Origin: Salsipaludibacter sp963812245
GTDB taxonomy: Bacteria; Actinomycetota; Nitriliruptoria; Nitriliruptorales; Nitriliruptoraceae
NCBI GenBank assembly: GCA_963812245.1
Contig: CAWEUK010000003.1
Coordinates: 806,001 to 870,000 of the forward strand
DNA: 64,000 nt
Direction: 5' to 3'
Within the stretch, counting starts at the first letter, position 1, and every line of letters begins with the position of its first letter. The position numbers and the translations under genes were made by a program. Shown piece by piece: positions 44,084-53,119 of this stretch. Below the pieces are notes generated by a model. It was given only the letters and a program-made list of their open reading frames with translations. It was not told where the DNA came from and did no database searches.

Positions 44084-44671
44084 ATGGATGCGGTCGTGGT
44101 TGCAGGTGGCGCGGGCCGTCGCTTCGGGGGTGACAAGGTGGTGGCGCAGCGCGCTGGTCACCGCCAGGTCGACGTGGTCGTCGCTGGCCTGCGTGGGCTT
44201 TCTGGCGAAGTGGTCGTGGCCTGCGGCGCACGGTCACTGGGCGTCACCGGCACCCGCGAGGTCGTCGACGATCCCGACCTGCGGGGGCCGCTCGCGGGCG
44301 TGGTGGCAGGACTGGCGGCGGTGGCCGCCGGCGACTGGCACGTGGATGGCGAGCTGGCGGCCGTGGTGGCTGCAGACCTGGTGATGCCCAGCGTGGCGCT
44401 GTTGGTCGCCCTGGCGACGCATGCCCGACAAGTCGACGTGCCGGGTGTGATGCCGGTCGTGGCTGGTCGCCCCCAGCCCCTGCACGCGGTCGTGGCCCCG
44501 TCGCTGGCGGCCCGCCTGCGGTCCTGCGCGGCGACCAATGGCCAGCGACTGATCGAGGCGATGACCTGCGCCGGGGTCGCCACCGTGGCCGAGTCGACGT
44601 GGCGGCCGTGGGCACCGCAGGCCCGACCCGGCAGGGACATCGACACCCCGGACGACCTCGCGAGCCTGTGA
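44084..44671 (+). CDS. MobA-like nucleotidyltransferase (probable molybdenum cofactor guanylyltransferase)
   Basis: The 195-residue protein begins VVVAGGAGRRFGGDK, the nucleotide-binding signature (GGxxxRxGxxK) of MobA/CTP-transferase-like enzymes. DDPDLRGPLAGVVAGLAAV and the metal-binding AAVVAADLVMPSV follow, and near the end RDIDTPDDL (the second metal/nucleotide motif). These enzymes attach GMP or CMP to molybdopterin. The ATG at 44084 has GGGAGG upstream. No other cofactor genes are near, and the segment after the signature is divergent, so the precise substrate is uncertain. It is convergent with the aminopeptidase gene. Confidence 0.75.
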   Translation: MDAVVVAGGAGRRFGGDKVVAQRAGHRQVDVVVAGLRGLSGEVVVACGARSLGVTGTREVVDDPDLRGPLAGVVAGLAAVAAGDWHVDGELAAVVAADLVMPSVALLVALATHARQVDVPGVMPVVAGRPQPLHAVVAPSLAARLRSCAATNGQRLIEAMTCAGVATVAESTWRPWAPQARPGRDIDTPDDLASL

Positions 44672-44699
44672 ACGCCGTGCGCCCAGCCGCCGTGGCGCC

Positions 44700-47234
44700 C
44701 TATTCGCCGTCCGCCAGGCGTGCTCGCAGGGCGCGCTCGAGGTTGTGGACCTGTTCCGCCAGAACCCGGCGCAGGGGCGCGGGCAGGTCGTCGCGGTCAC
44801 GCACGGCGGCGGCCGTGACCACCAACTCGGGCGTCGCGGCGGCGTGGGGGAACATGCCCGTGGCGAACTCGATCGCCCACTCGGTCGACCGTCGCTCCCA
44901 CACCTGGTCGAGCGCGTCGAAGTACGGCTGGGCCCAGTTCGCCATGAGCGACGGCTGGGTCGCCTGCTGGAAGCCGGTCCACAGTTCGCGTGCGAGCGTG
45001 TGCGTCACGGCGGGCTCACCCAGCAGCAGGTCCCATGCCGTCTCCTTGGCAGCCGCCTCGGGCCGCGCAGCCCGTGCAGCGGCGGCCTTGCGCGCGCCGA
45101 AGTCGGTGGGGTCGGCAGCGGCCTCGCTGTCGATCTCGTCCGGGTCGATCGCACCCGCACGAGCCAGGCCGATGGTGGCGCGCCAGCGCAGGTCCTGGTC
45201 GATGGTCAGTTCCCGGTGGTGGCCATTGCCGTCGCGCAACGTCCGCAGTGCTGCCAGCTGTGACGCCGTGGTGGCCGTGGCGGCCAGTTGCCGAGCCCAC
45301 GCCAGTTGGTGCCCGGATCCGGCGGGCGCGGCCGCGAGCTCATCGATGGCCTGGTCGGCAAGTCGTTGCATGAGTCCCGCGACGTGCGATGGGTCGGCGT
45401 AGCGGCCAGCGGCTGCGGTCGCCCGATGGCACAGGCGCGTGAGCTGTCCGATCTGGTCCTCGGCCGGCGCGTGCGCGATCACCAGGTCGATCCAGCGAGT
45501 CGTTGACAGCTCCCCGTCGCGCACCATGTCCCAGGCGGCCGACCAGACGAGGGTTCGCGCCATGGGATCGCTGATCGCCGACAGGGACTCGAGCGCAGCG
45601 GCCAACGAGCGCTCATCCAGCGCCACCTTGGTGTAGGTCAGGTCATCGTCGTTGAGCAGGACGAACCTGCCTGCCTCCACGCCCACCATCTCGGGCATGT
45701 CCACGACGGTGTCGGCGATGTCGACCTCGACCCGATGCGTGCGCACCAGGACATCGTCACGCTGGCCGTAGACGCCGATCGCCATCCGATGTGGCCGGAT
45801 GGTGGGATGCTCGGGGTCGGCCGTCTGGCGGACCGTGAACCCGGTGAAGCGGTTGTCTGGACCGACCGAGGCGTCCAGGTGCATCGTGTTGATGCCCGTC
45901 GTCGTCAGCCAGGCATCACGCCATGTCGACAGGTCGCGGCCCGACGCGGATTCCAGTGCACCCAGGAAGTCGGCCAGTTCGGCGTTGCCCCACGCGTGGG
46001 CGGCGAAGTAGGCGCGCACACCGGCCAGGAAGTCGTCCTGGCCGACCCAGGCGACCAGTTGCCGCAGAACGGAGGCACCCTTGGCGTAGGTGATGCCGTC
46101 GAAGTTCTGGTGGACCGACTCGATGTCGACCATGTCGGCCGCGATCGGGTGCGTCGAGGGCAGTTGGTCCTGCAGTTTGGCCCAGGTCTTCATCTCGTCG
46201 AGGAACGTGACCCAGCCATTGTCGAACCGCGTGGCCTCGACCTGCGACAGCGTCGCACCAAAGCTGGCGAACGACTCGTTGAGCCACAGGTCGTCCCACC
46301 ACCGCATCGTGACCAGGTCGCCGAACCACATGTGCGCCATCTCGTGGAGCACGGTCTCCGCTCGGCGTTCGTACTGGTTGTCGGTGACGGGGCCGCGAAA
46401 GACGTACGACTCGCTGAAGGTGACGCAGCCAGGGTTCTCCATGGCCCCCGCGGAGAATTCCGGGACGAACAACTGGTCGTACTTGCCGAAGGGGTAGGCG
46501 ACGCCGAAGTTGGCGTTGAACCAGCCGAACCCCTGGTGGGTGACCGTGAACAGGTCCTGGTCGTCGAGGTGCTCACGCAGCGACTGGCGGATGTAGAGGC
46601 CGAGCGGGATGTCACCACTGGTGTCGCGCACGCACGCGTACTCGCCTGCGACGACGGCCGTGACGTAGGGCGACAGTGGGCCCGTCCGTTCGAATTCCCA
46701 GGTGCCTGCCGCGCCGTCGGGCGGCGACGATGCGACCGGTGCATTGCTGACCACGACCCAGTCCGGCGGTGCGGTGACCCGGAACGTGAACGGCGCCTTC
46801 AGGTCGGGCTGGTCGAAGCAGGCGAAGACCTGGTGGGCGTCGAAGGGCTCGAACTGGGTGTGGAGGTAGACGCGGCCGTCGCTGGGATCCCGGAACAAGT
46901 GCAGGCCGCGGCCCTCGTGCAGGTACCGCATCGTGGCCTCGACCACGATCGTCGTCGTGGCGTCGAGGTCGGCCAGGCGGATGCGGGTCGCGGACACGAC
47001 CTCGTCCACGGGCAGCTCGTCACCGTTCACCACCACGCGGTGCACGCGTGCCGCGGTGCAGTCGAGGAACGTCGTCGTGGGTCCGTCGACATCGACGGTG
47101 ACGGTGGTGGTCGAACCGAATTCCTCGTCGCCGAGGGTCAGGTCGAGCGCGACGTCGTAGGCGACGACCCCCACCACCTGGGCGCGCTGGCGGGCCTCGG
47201 CGCGGGTGAGGTTCTCGTGGACTGCAACTGACAC
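44700..47234 (-). CDS. pepN: Aminopeptidase N (M1 family)
   Basis: This zinc aminopeptidase removes N-terminal residues from peptides in the cytoplasm. The product of about 844 residues has the substrate-binding GAMEN motif (SAGAMENPGCVTFSE), the zinc site HEMAHMWFGDLVTMRWWDDL and the third ligand in WLNESFASFG. The C-terminal ERAP1-like helical domain fills residues about 520-844. The GTG at 47234 (MSVAVHENLTRAEARQRA) fits the family start. It is divergent from the acyl-CoA synthetase gene, with about 230 bases between. Confidence 0.93.
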   Translation of the reverse strand: MSVAVHENLTRAEARQRAQVVGVVAYDVALDLTLGDEEFGSTTTVTVDVDGPTTTFLDCTAARVHRVVVNGDELPVDEVVSATRIRLADLDATTTIVVEATMRYLHEGRGLHLFRDPSDGRVYLHTQFEPFDAHQVFACFDQPDLKAPFTFRVTAPPDWVVVSNAPVASSPPDGAAGTWEFERTGPLSPYVTAVVAGEYACVRDTSGDIPLGLYIRQSLREHLDDQDLFTVTHQGFGWFNANFGVAYPFGKYDQLFVPEFSAGAMENPGCVTFSESYVFRGPVTDNQYERRAETVLHEMAHMWFGDLVTMRWWDDLWLNESFASFGATLSQVEATRFDNGWVTFLDEMKTWAKLQDQLPSTHPIAADMVDIESVHQNFDGITYAKGASVLRQLVAWVGQDDFLAGVRAYFAAHAWGNAELADFLGALESASGRDLSTWRDAWLTTTGINTMHLDASVGPDNRFTGFTVRQTADPEHPTIRPHRMAIGVYGQRDDVLVRTHRVEVDIADTVVDMPEMVGVEAGRFVLLNDDDLTYTKVALDERSLAAALESLSAISDPMARTLVWSAAWDMVRDGELSTTRWIDLVIAHAPAEDQIGQLTRLCHRATAAAGRYADPSHVAGLMQRLADQAIDELAAAPAGSGHQLAWARQLAATATTASQLAALRTLRDGNGHHRELTIDQDLRWRATIGLARAGAIDPDEIDSEAAADPTDFGARKAAAARAARPEAAAKETAWDLLLGEPAVTHTLARELWTGFQQATQPSLMANWAQPYFDALDQVWERRSTEWAIEFATGMFPHAAATPELVVTAAAVRDRDDLPAPLRRVLAEQVHNLERALRARLADGE

Positions 47235-47463
47235 GGTGGGCCTCGCTGTCGGGTGGATGACAGAGTCGACGCACGGTGGCGTCGGTGGTGGCAGGGTAGG
47301 CCGCCAGCCCGCGAGTGGTCGTGCGCCGAATCCGGCCGGGGGGGTGCCGACCTTGCTGTCTCGAGGGGTGTCGCGCGGACCACCTTCGTGGGTAGGCTGC
47401 GGCTGGCGGCCGTGTGCTGCCGTTGCGGAAATGTCCCACCCATCTCGTACTCGGAGACCGTCA

Positions 47464-49260
47464 ATGCAGGAATACACCCGGCCCGGTGAAGTCCCGATCG
47501 ATCCCTCGCACAATGCGACCACGGGGTTGTTCCAGAACGCCGTCACCCACCCCGATCGACCCTGCATGGCCTATCGCCAGGGGGATCGGTTCATCGACGT
47601 GTCCACGCGTGACACGGTCGATCGGATCCGGGCGATCGCCAAGGGGCTCATCGCGCTGGGTGTCGAGCGGGGTGACCGGGTTGCCCTGCTGTCCGAGACC
47701 CGGATGGAGTGGACGCTCCTGGACTACGCGATCTGGACCGCGGGTGGCGTGACCGTCCCGATCTACGAGACCTCGTCTGCCGAGCAGGTCCAGTGGGTCG
47801 TCTCGGACTCCGAGTCGGTTGGCATCATCTCGAGCAGTGAGGAGTTGGACGCACGCGTCGCCGAGGTCGCCGATCAACTGCCGACACTGGGTCAGCGCTA
47901 CATCATCGAGGATGGCGGCATCGAGGCAATCATCGCGGCCGGCACCGAGGTGTCCGACGACGATGTCGAGGCCCGTCGGGTGTCGGTGACAGGCGAAGAC
48001 ATCGCCACGCTGGTCTACACCTCGGGCACGACCGGTCGCCCCAAGGGCTGCGTGCTCACCCACGGCAACTTCGTGTGGGACGTCACCCAGACCCTGTCGA
48101 TCGCCGGGTTCTTCCAGGCCGGCAAGTCCACCCTGCTGTTCCTGCCGCTGGCGCACATCCTGGCTCGCGTGATCCAGGTGTCGGTGATGACCGCGGGTGT
48201 TCGCCTGGTGTACTCATCGGGCATCTCGCACCTGGTCGAGGAGCTGGGACTGGCCAAGCCCCACTTCCTGCTGGCCGTGCCGCGCGTGTTCGAGAAGGTC
48301 TTCAACGGGGCCCAGCAGCGTGCCCACGGCGACGGCAAGGGGGCCATCTTCGATCGTGCCGCCGACGTCGCCATCGAGTACTCCAAGGGCAAGGCAGCGG
48401 GCAAGATCCCCTTCGCCGTCAAGGCGCAGCACGTCGTGTTCGACAAGCTGGTCTACACCAAGCTGCGCGACGCCATGGGAGGCAACGTCACCCATGCGGT
48501 GTCCGGCGGCGCAGCGCTGGGCGAACGACTGGGCCACTTCTTCGACGGCATCGGCCTCACGATCCTCGAGGGCTACGGCCTGACCGAGACGACCGCAGCC
48601 GCCTGCATCAACGACGAGCACGAGATGCGGGTGGGCACGGTCGGAAAGCCACTGCCCGGCGCGTCGGTGCGCATCGCGGAGGACGGGGAGATCCTGCTCA
48701 AGGGTGGCAACATCTTCACGGGCTACTACAACAACGACGAAGCCACTGCCGAGGCCATGACCGAGGATGGCTGGTTCCGCTCGGGCGACCTCGGTCGCCT
48801 CGACGACGGGTTCCTGCGCATCACCGGTCGCAAGAAGGAGATCCTGGTCACGGCGGGTGGCAAGAACGTCGCCCCGGCCGTCATCGAGGACCGCATCCGC
48901 AGCCACCCGCTGGTCTCGCAGGTCATGGTCGTGGGTGACGGTGAGCCCTTCATCGCGGCCCTGATCACCGTGGACGAGGAGGCGCTGCCGGCCTGGTGCG
49001 AGGCCAACGACAAGCCTGCCGACCTGGCAGCCCTGATGGACGACGACGACTTCTGCGCTGCCATCCAGGCGGGTGTCGACGACGGCAACAAGGCCGTGTC
49101 CAAGGCCGAGTCGGTGCGGACATGGCGCATCCTTCCCGTCGACTTCGTCGTGGGCGAGGAGCTGTCGCAGAAGCAGTCGGTCAAGCGCCACTACGTCATG
49201 GACAAGTACGGCGACGTGGTTGCCGACATCTACGCCGGAACCAAGACCTCCGGCGTCTGA
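47464..49260 (+). CDS. Long-chain fatty acid-CoA ligase
   Basis: The 598-residue AMP-forming ligase activates fatty acids as acyl-CoA. Motifs are LVYTSGTTGRPKGCVLTHGN (P-loop), GYGLTETTAA, the ATP-binding GWFRSGDLGRLDDGFLRITG with RKKEILVTAGGKNVAP, and the C-terminal catalytic lysine region KQSVKRHYVMDKYGD. It resembles FadD15-type actinobacterial enzymes. The ATG at 47464 has GGAG upstream, and a TAGGCT hexamer at 47393-47398 may be its -10 box. Downstream lies a palindromic repeat region. Confidence 0.93.
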   Translation: MQEYTRPGEVPIDPSHNATTGLFQNAVTHPDRPCMAYRQGDRFIDVSTRDTVDRIRAIAKGLIALGVERGDRVALLSETRMEWTLLDYAIWTAGGVTVPIYETSSAEQVQWVVSDSESVGIISSSEELDARVAEVADQLPTLGQRYIIEDGGIEAIIAAGTEVSDDDVEARRVSVTGEDIATLVYTSGTTGRPKGCVLTHGNFVWDVTQTLSIAGFFQAGKSTLLFLPLAHILARVIQVSVMTAGVRLVYSSGISHLVEELGLAKPHFLLAVPRVFEKVFNGAQQRAHGDGKGAIFDRAADVAIEYSKGKAAGKIPFAVKAQHVVFDKLVYTKLRDAMGGNVTHAVSGGAALGERLGHFFDGIGLTILEGYGLTETTAAACINDEHEMRVGTVGKPLPGASVRIAEDGEILLKGGNIFTGYYNNDEATAEAMTEDGWFRSGDLGRLDDGFLRITGRKKEILVTAGGKNVAPAVIEDRIRSHPLVSQVMVVGDGEPFIAALITVDEEALPAWCEANDKPADLAALMDDDDFCAAIQAGVDDGNKAVSKAESVRTWRILPVDFVVGEELSQKQSVKRHYVMDKYGDVVADIYAGTKTSGV

Positions 49261-49263
49261 GAC

Positions 49264-49450
49264 GTCAGTCGTGGCGGACGGTTCGACGTGCCCTTGCTGC
49301 TCCCTTGGGCCTGCCTCGCAAGCTCGACAGACCCGCAGTCCGCTGCGCCTGCGGCACGTCGAGTCCGTCCACCACTCCCTCCGAGCTGTTTCGGTTCGGA
49401 AGCTGTGAGGCAATGGCGGGTTCGTCGTCAGTCGCCGTGCTGACGACGGT
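49264..49450. repeat. Palindromic element with a possible duplicated ABC1-kinase gene end
   Basis: The spacer between the convergent fadD and ABC1 genes contains a 21-base stretch beginning CCTGCCTCGC (49310-49330) and a hairpin with arms CCGCAG (49333-49338) and CTGCGG (49349-49354) around a CGCTGCG core, in the same order as the element at 51114-51164. On the minus strand, 49264-49285 resembles the true 3' end of the ABC1 gene (49426-49450): both have GAACCGTC and end GACTGACG. The match is gapped, so the duplication is only suggestive. Confidence 0.35.
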
Positions 49451-50798
49451 TCCAGGCCGCGTCCTCTTCGCCCAGGGGCGTGGCTGGGGGTCCCTCGCCG
49501 ACGTACTCGGCATGGATCGCCGCCCAGTTGTTGCGAGCCTCCAGCCGACCCAGCACCGAGTTCAGCCCCACGTGGATGCGTGTCAGCAACAGGTAGTCGG
49601 GCGGCAGGTTGAGATGGCGCAGCATCGAGTAGTAGGGCGACCGTGGATCCGAGGTGGACGACAGCACCTTCGTGGCGAACTCGGACGTGAAGGTGAAGGG
49701 CTGCTCTGCGATGATGGGCCGCGTGTAGAGCCGGAACCACTCCCACAGCAGGTCCTCGTCGACCCGCGCACGATCACGCAGGAAGTTGTTGTCCCGCATG
49801 GCCGCCAGGAACTCCTCGCGGTCGCTGCGTGCCACGGCGTCGTCGACCCGGCGCATCGACCGGTACCGCTCCAGCGTGAACATCTTGACCGATCCGTAGT
49901 CCAGGAAGGCCACCTGGTCGTCGCTGGTGACCAGGTAGTTGCCCGGGTGCGGGTCGCCGTTGAACAGGCGGAATCGGGCGATCGAACCGAATGCGTAGCG
50001 AAAGATGATCTCGCCGACGCGCTGTTTCAGGTCGGTGTCATCCGACGCGGCGACGGCGTCGAAGCGACGTCCATGGATGCGGTCCGACACCAGCACTCGT
50101 CGTCGGCACATGTCGCCGACCACGTCGGGCACGATGATCCACGGATGGTCGCGGTAGCGCTCCGCGAACGCGCGTTGGTACTGGGCCTCACGGCCATAGT
50201 CGAGTTCGTCGTCGAGGCGCTCGCGCAATTCGTCAAGGAGCGGCTCGATCTCCTGGTTGGGCGACAGCAGCCGGCCCAACGGTGCGAACATCTCGGCATT
50301 GGCAAGGTCCGAGCGCACCGCCTCGGCCACGCCGGGGTACTGCACCTTGACCACCACCTCGCGCCCGTCGTGCAGCCTCGCCGGATGCACCTGGCCGATC
50401 GAGGCAGCCGCCAGCGGGGTCGAGTCCCACTCCGCGAACACCCGTGACACCGGTGCCCCGTACTCCTCTGCGACCACGGCCTCGATGTCTGCCGAGTCCA
50501 TCGGGGGAGCGGCGTCGCGCAGGTCTGCCAGGGCGTCGTGGTAGATCCCCTTGACCTCGTCGGGCAGGTCGAGGTCGACGAAGCTGAACAACTGGCCCAG
50601 CTTCATGGCCGCGCCCTTCATCTCGCCCAGCACCGCGGCGACCGACTCGGCGTTGCGGACGTGGCGCTCCATCTCGTCGGTCTCCATGCCCAGCATGCGA
50701 CGAGTTCGGCTGTTGGCGGCGCCGGCAAGACCTGCCGCGCCAGTGCGGGCCAGGCGACTGCCTCGGCCCAGTCGACCTCCCAGTGACTTCCGTGCCAT
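49428..50798 (-). CDS. ABC1/UbiB-family atypical kinase
   Basis: The 456-residue protein has the hallmark motifs of the ABC1 (ADCK/UbiB) family: the KxGQ motif in MKGAAMKLGQLFSFVDLDLP, the alanine-rich loop PLAAASIGQVHPA, VVVKVQYPGV with the invariant lysine, the catalytic FNGDPHPGNYLV and metal-binding FLDYGSV. Members support quinone or lipid metabolism. Many act as ATPases, and substrates are generally unknown. The ATG at 50798 (MARKSLGGRLGRGSRLARTG) was chosen. Upstream on the same strand is a small gene and then ychF. Confidence 0.9.
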   Translation of the reverse strand: MARKSLGGRLGRGSRLARTGAAGLAGAANSRTRRMLGMETDEMERHVRNAESVAAVLGEMKGAAMKLGQLFSFVDLDLPDEVKGIYHDALADLRDAAPPMDSADIEAVVAEEYGAPVSRVFAEWDSTPLAAASIGQVHPARLHDGREVVVKVQYPGVAEAVRSDLANAEMFAPLGRLLSPNQEIEPLLDELRERLDDELDYGREAQYQRAFAERYRDHPWIIVPDVVGDMCRRRVLVSDRIHGRRFDAVAASDDTDLKQRVGEIIFRYAFGSIARFRLFNGDPHPGNYLVTSDDQVAFLDYGSVKMFTLERYRSMRRVDDAVARSDREEFLAAMRDNNFLRDRARVDEDLLWEWFRLYTRPIIAEQPFTFTSEFATKVLSSTSDPRSPYYSMLRHLNLPPDYLLLTRIHVGLNSVLGRLEARNNWAAIHAEYVGEGPPATPLGEEDAAWNRRQHGD

Positions 50799-50861
50799 GG
50801 TCGATGTCCTCGTTGTCGGTGGCACAGGTGGGTCAGTCGTGCTCGTCGCGGATCGCGACGG

Positions 50862-51050
50862 TCACTCCATCATGTCAGCCAGTGGATTCTTCTCGGCGCG
50901 CGCCTTGTCCAGGCGCTGGGCCAGTTCCTCGCGCCTGGCGTCGGTCAGGCAGTCACAGCCAACGGCGTGGGAGGAGTAGTGGCGCACCTCGACACGGTGC
51001 GTGGGGCAGGCCGCCACCTCGAGGCGAGTGATCGGTTCGGTGCGGGACAT
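50862..51050 (-). CDS. Small conserved-looking protein, 62 residues
   Basis: The ATG at 51050 follows a strong ribosome binding site (GAGGAG, seven bases). The 62-residue product has two Cys/His groups (AACPTHRVEVRHYSSHAVGCDC) that could bind a metal, then a charged helix (REELAQRLDKARAEKNP) and an acidic end. It lies between ychF and the ABC1 kinase on the same strand. The family is unknown. Proper codon bias and the ribosome binding site argue it is real. Confidence 0.6.
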   Translation of the reverse strand: MSRTEPITRLEVAACPTHRVEVRHYSSHAVGCDCLTDARREELAQRLDKARAEKNPLADMME

Positions 51051-51081
51051 GGCGGTCTCCTCGGTGGCTCGCCGGCTGGTC

Positions 51082-51207
51082 AGACGTTGAAGCGGAAGTG
51101 GATGGTGTCACCGCCTGCCCTCGCGGGCTCGGGCAGGTGCAGAACTCGCTGCGCTCCTTCTGCACAGCTGTGGGTAGACGTTGAAGCGGAAATGGATGGT
51201 GTCACCG
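51082..51207. repeat. Palindromic element between 32-bp direct repeats of the ychF 3' end
   Basis: The last 32 bases of ychF occur twice, at 51176-51207 and 51082-51113, with a single (synonymous) difference and an offset of 94 bases. The 62 bases between them contain two hairpins: CCTGCCC/GGGCAGG (51114-51120 with 51131-51137) and TGCAGAA/TTCTGCA (51138-51144 with 51158-51164), both with TCGC-rich centres. Because 94 is not a multiple of three, the downstream copy with the original stop is out of frame. Confidence 0.75.
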
Positions 51208-52266
51208 TCCTTGACGAGGTAGTCCTTGCCCTCCGAGCGCAGGCGACCGGCGTCGCGGGCGGCGGACTCGGACTCGAGTTCGTCGAAGTCGGCGAAGCTG
51301 ATGACCTCGGCGCGGATGAAGCCGCGTTCGATGTCGGAGTGGATCTTGCTGGCCGCGCCCGGGGCAGCCGTCCCACGAGTGATCGTCCAGGCCCGTGTCT
51401 CCTTGGGCCCCGTGGTGAAGAAGGTGATGAGGCCCAGCAGGTCGTAGGCCGATGCGATCAGGCGTTCGAGGCCGGATCGTGTCACCCCCAGTTCCTGCAG
51501 GTACTCCGCTGCGCTCGTCGTCGGACAGTTCCGCCAGTTCTGCCTCCACTTGCGCCGAGATGACCACGACCTCGGCGTCCTGTCCCTGGGCGATCTCGTG
51601 GATCGCCGTCACCAGCGGACCACCGTCGGGCAATTCGTCCTCCGCGACGTTGGCCGCGTACAGGACGGGCTTGTCGGTCAACAGCGACAGTTCCCGGCGC
51701 AACTCGTCGGCTGTCCCGAAGTCGAAGGTTCGCGCCGGCTCGCCGGCACCGAGGTGGTCGACCAGGCGCGTGGCAACCTCCTTGTTGGCCACCGCGTCGC
51801 GGTCACCGGACTTGGCGGTCCGCCCGAGCCGTTCAAGGCGTCGCTCGGCGGCATCGAGGTCCTTGAGGATGAGCTCGGTGTCGATGATCTCGATGTCGCG
51901 GGCCGGATCGACCGTGTCGGCCACGTGGATCACGTCGGGATCCTCGAAGGCGCGGACCACGTGACAGATCGCGTCGACCTCGCGGATGTGCGCGAGGAAC
52001 TGGTTGCCCAGGCCCTCGCCCTGGCTGGCCCCCGCGACCAACCCGGCGATGTCGACGAACTCGATGGTGGTGGCGATGGTCTTGGCCGACGCGGACAGTT
52101 CGGTCAGGCGATCGAGGCGGTCGTCGGGAACGGGCACCGTGCCGACATTCGGGTCGATCGTCGCGAACGGGAAGTTCGCGGCAAGCGCACCCGCGCGGGA
52201 GACCGCGTTGAAGAGCGTGGACTTGCCCACGTTCGGGAGGCCCACCAGTCCAACTCGCAGCGACAT
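51108..52266 (-). CDS. ychF: Redox-regulated ATPase YchF (one frame break, altered C-terminus)
   Basis: YchF (OLA1) is a ribosome-associated P-loop protein that prefers ATP. About 363 residues match the family: the G1 loop GLPNVGKSTLFNAV, FVDIAGLVAGASQGEGLGNQ, and the TGS-like end VISFADFDELESESA to KDYLVKDGDTIHFRFNV. The frame breaks at 51507 (an extra base in a GG after DDERS). Removing it joins SDDERS to EYLQELGVTRSGLERLIAS. The normal final FNV is followed by 22 extra residues encoded by an inserted palindromic element, ending at a TGA at 51108-51110. The original end lies 94 bases further on, out of frame. Confidence 0.9.
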
Positions 52267-52374
52267 GGAGCAGACCTTGGACGGGGTGGGTGGCGGTGGG
52301 CAGCAATCGTAGCGCTCGGTCCGACCGGCCCGATCGAGCCGGGTCCTGCCACGGCAGCGATATCGTGTCGCGGC

Positions 52375-53034
52375 ATGCGCATGATCGTGGCCCGATGCAC
52401 GGCGACCTATGACGGTCGCCTGTCATCGACGTTGACGTCGGGGGTCCGCCTGATCATGGTGAAGGCCGATGGCTGCGTCGCCATCCATGCCGACATCGGG
52501 GCCTACAAGCCCCTGAACTGGATGAACGCGCCGAACACCCTGGTCGAGCACGACGACCTGTGGAGCGTCACCAACTCGACCGGCGACGTCCTGACCATCC
52601 ACATCGAGGAAGTGCTCGCCGAGTTCGACCATGCGCTGGACACCGAGCGCGGGCTGACCCTGGACGGGGTGGAGAAGCATCTCCAGGAGTTGTTGGCCGA
52701 CCACCCCGACCACGTCGAGGACGGCCTGGCGCTGGTGCGCCGGGAATTTCCGACCGACCTCGGCCCCGTCGACCTGCTGTGTCGCGACCCGCAGGGCCAG
52801 GCGGTCGCCGTGGAGATCAAGCGCATCGGCGAGATCGACGGGGTGGAGCAACTCACCCGCTACCTCGAGCGGATGGAACGCGATCCCTTGCTCGCCCCGG
52901 TGCGCGGGATCCTCGCCGCAACGATCGTCAAGCCCCAGGCGCGGGTGTTGGCAACGGCTCGCGGCATCGGCTGGGTCGAGGTCGACCTCGCCGCGTTGCG
53001 CGAGGAGGACGAGGTCCACCTGCGACTGTTCTGA
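52375..53034 (+). CDS. nucS: Mismatch-specific endonuclease NucS (EndoMS)
   Basis: NucS cuts both strands at mismatches and replaces MutS-MutL in most actinobacteria and many archaea. The 219-residue protein has the N-terminal dimerisation domain (MRMIVARCTATYDGRLSSTL) and the RecB-like nuclease domain with RREFPTDLGPVDLL and AVEIKRIGEIDGVEQLTRYL, supplying the catalytic Asp, Glu and Lys. The ATG at 52375 was chosen by family length (about 220). It is divergent from ychF and followed 85 bases later by lhr. Confidence 0.95.
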   Translation: MRMIVARCTATYDGRLSSTLTSGVRLIMVKADGCVAIHADIGAYKPLNWMNAPNTLVEHDDLWSVTNSTGDVLTIHIEEVLAEFDHALDTERGLTLDGVEKHLQELLADHPDHVEDGLALVRREFPTDLGPVDLLCRDPQGQAVAVEIKRIGEIDGVEQLTRYLERMERDPLLAPVRGILAATIVKPQARVLATARGIGWVEVDLAALREEDEVHLRLF

Positions 53035-53119
53035 GTCGCGCGCGGGCTGGCAGGGTGGGCGGGCCGGGTGCTCGGTTCGATCGTCGACGTGTCGGGGGTG
53101 GGGGATAGCCTCCGGGACG

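Noticed and set aside
259..52266. Programmed +1 frameshifting as the common cause of the frame breaks
   Set aside because: The sites share no slippery codon pair, stop codon or downstream structure, and all fit one extra base in a run of two to four identical bases. It is kept only as a testable alternative in the findings.
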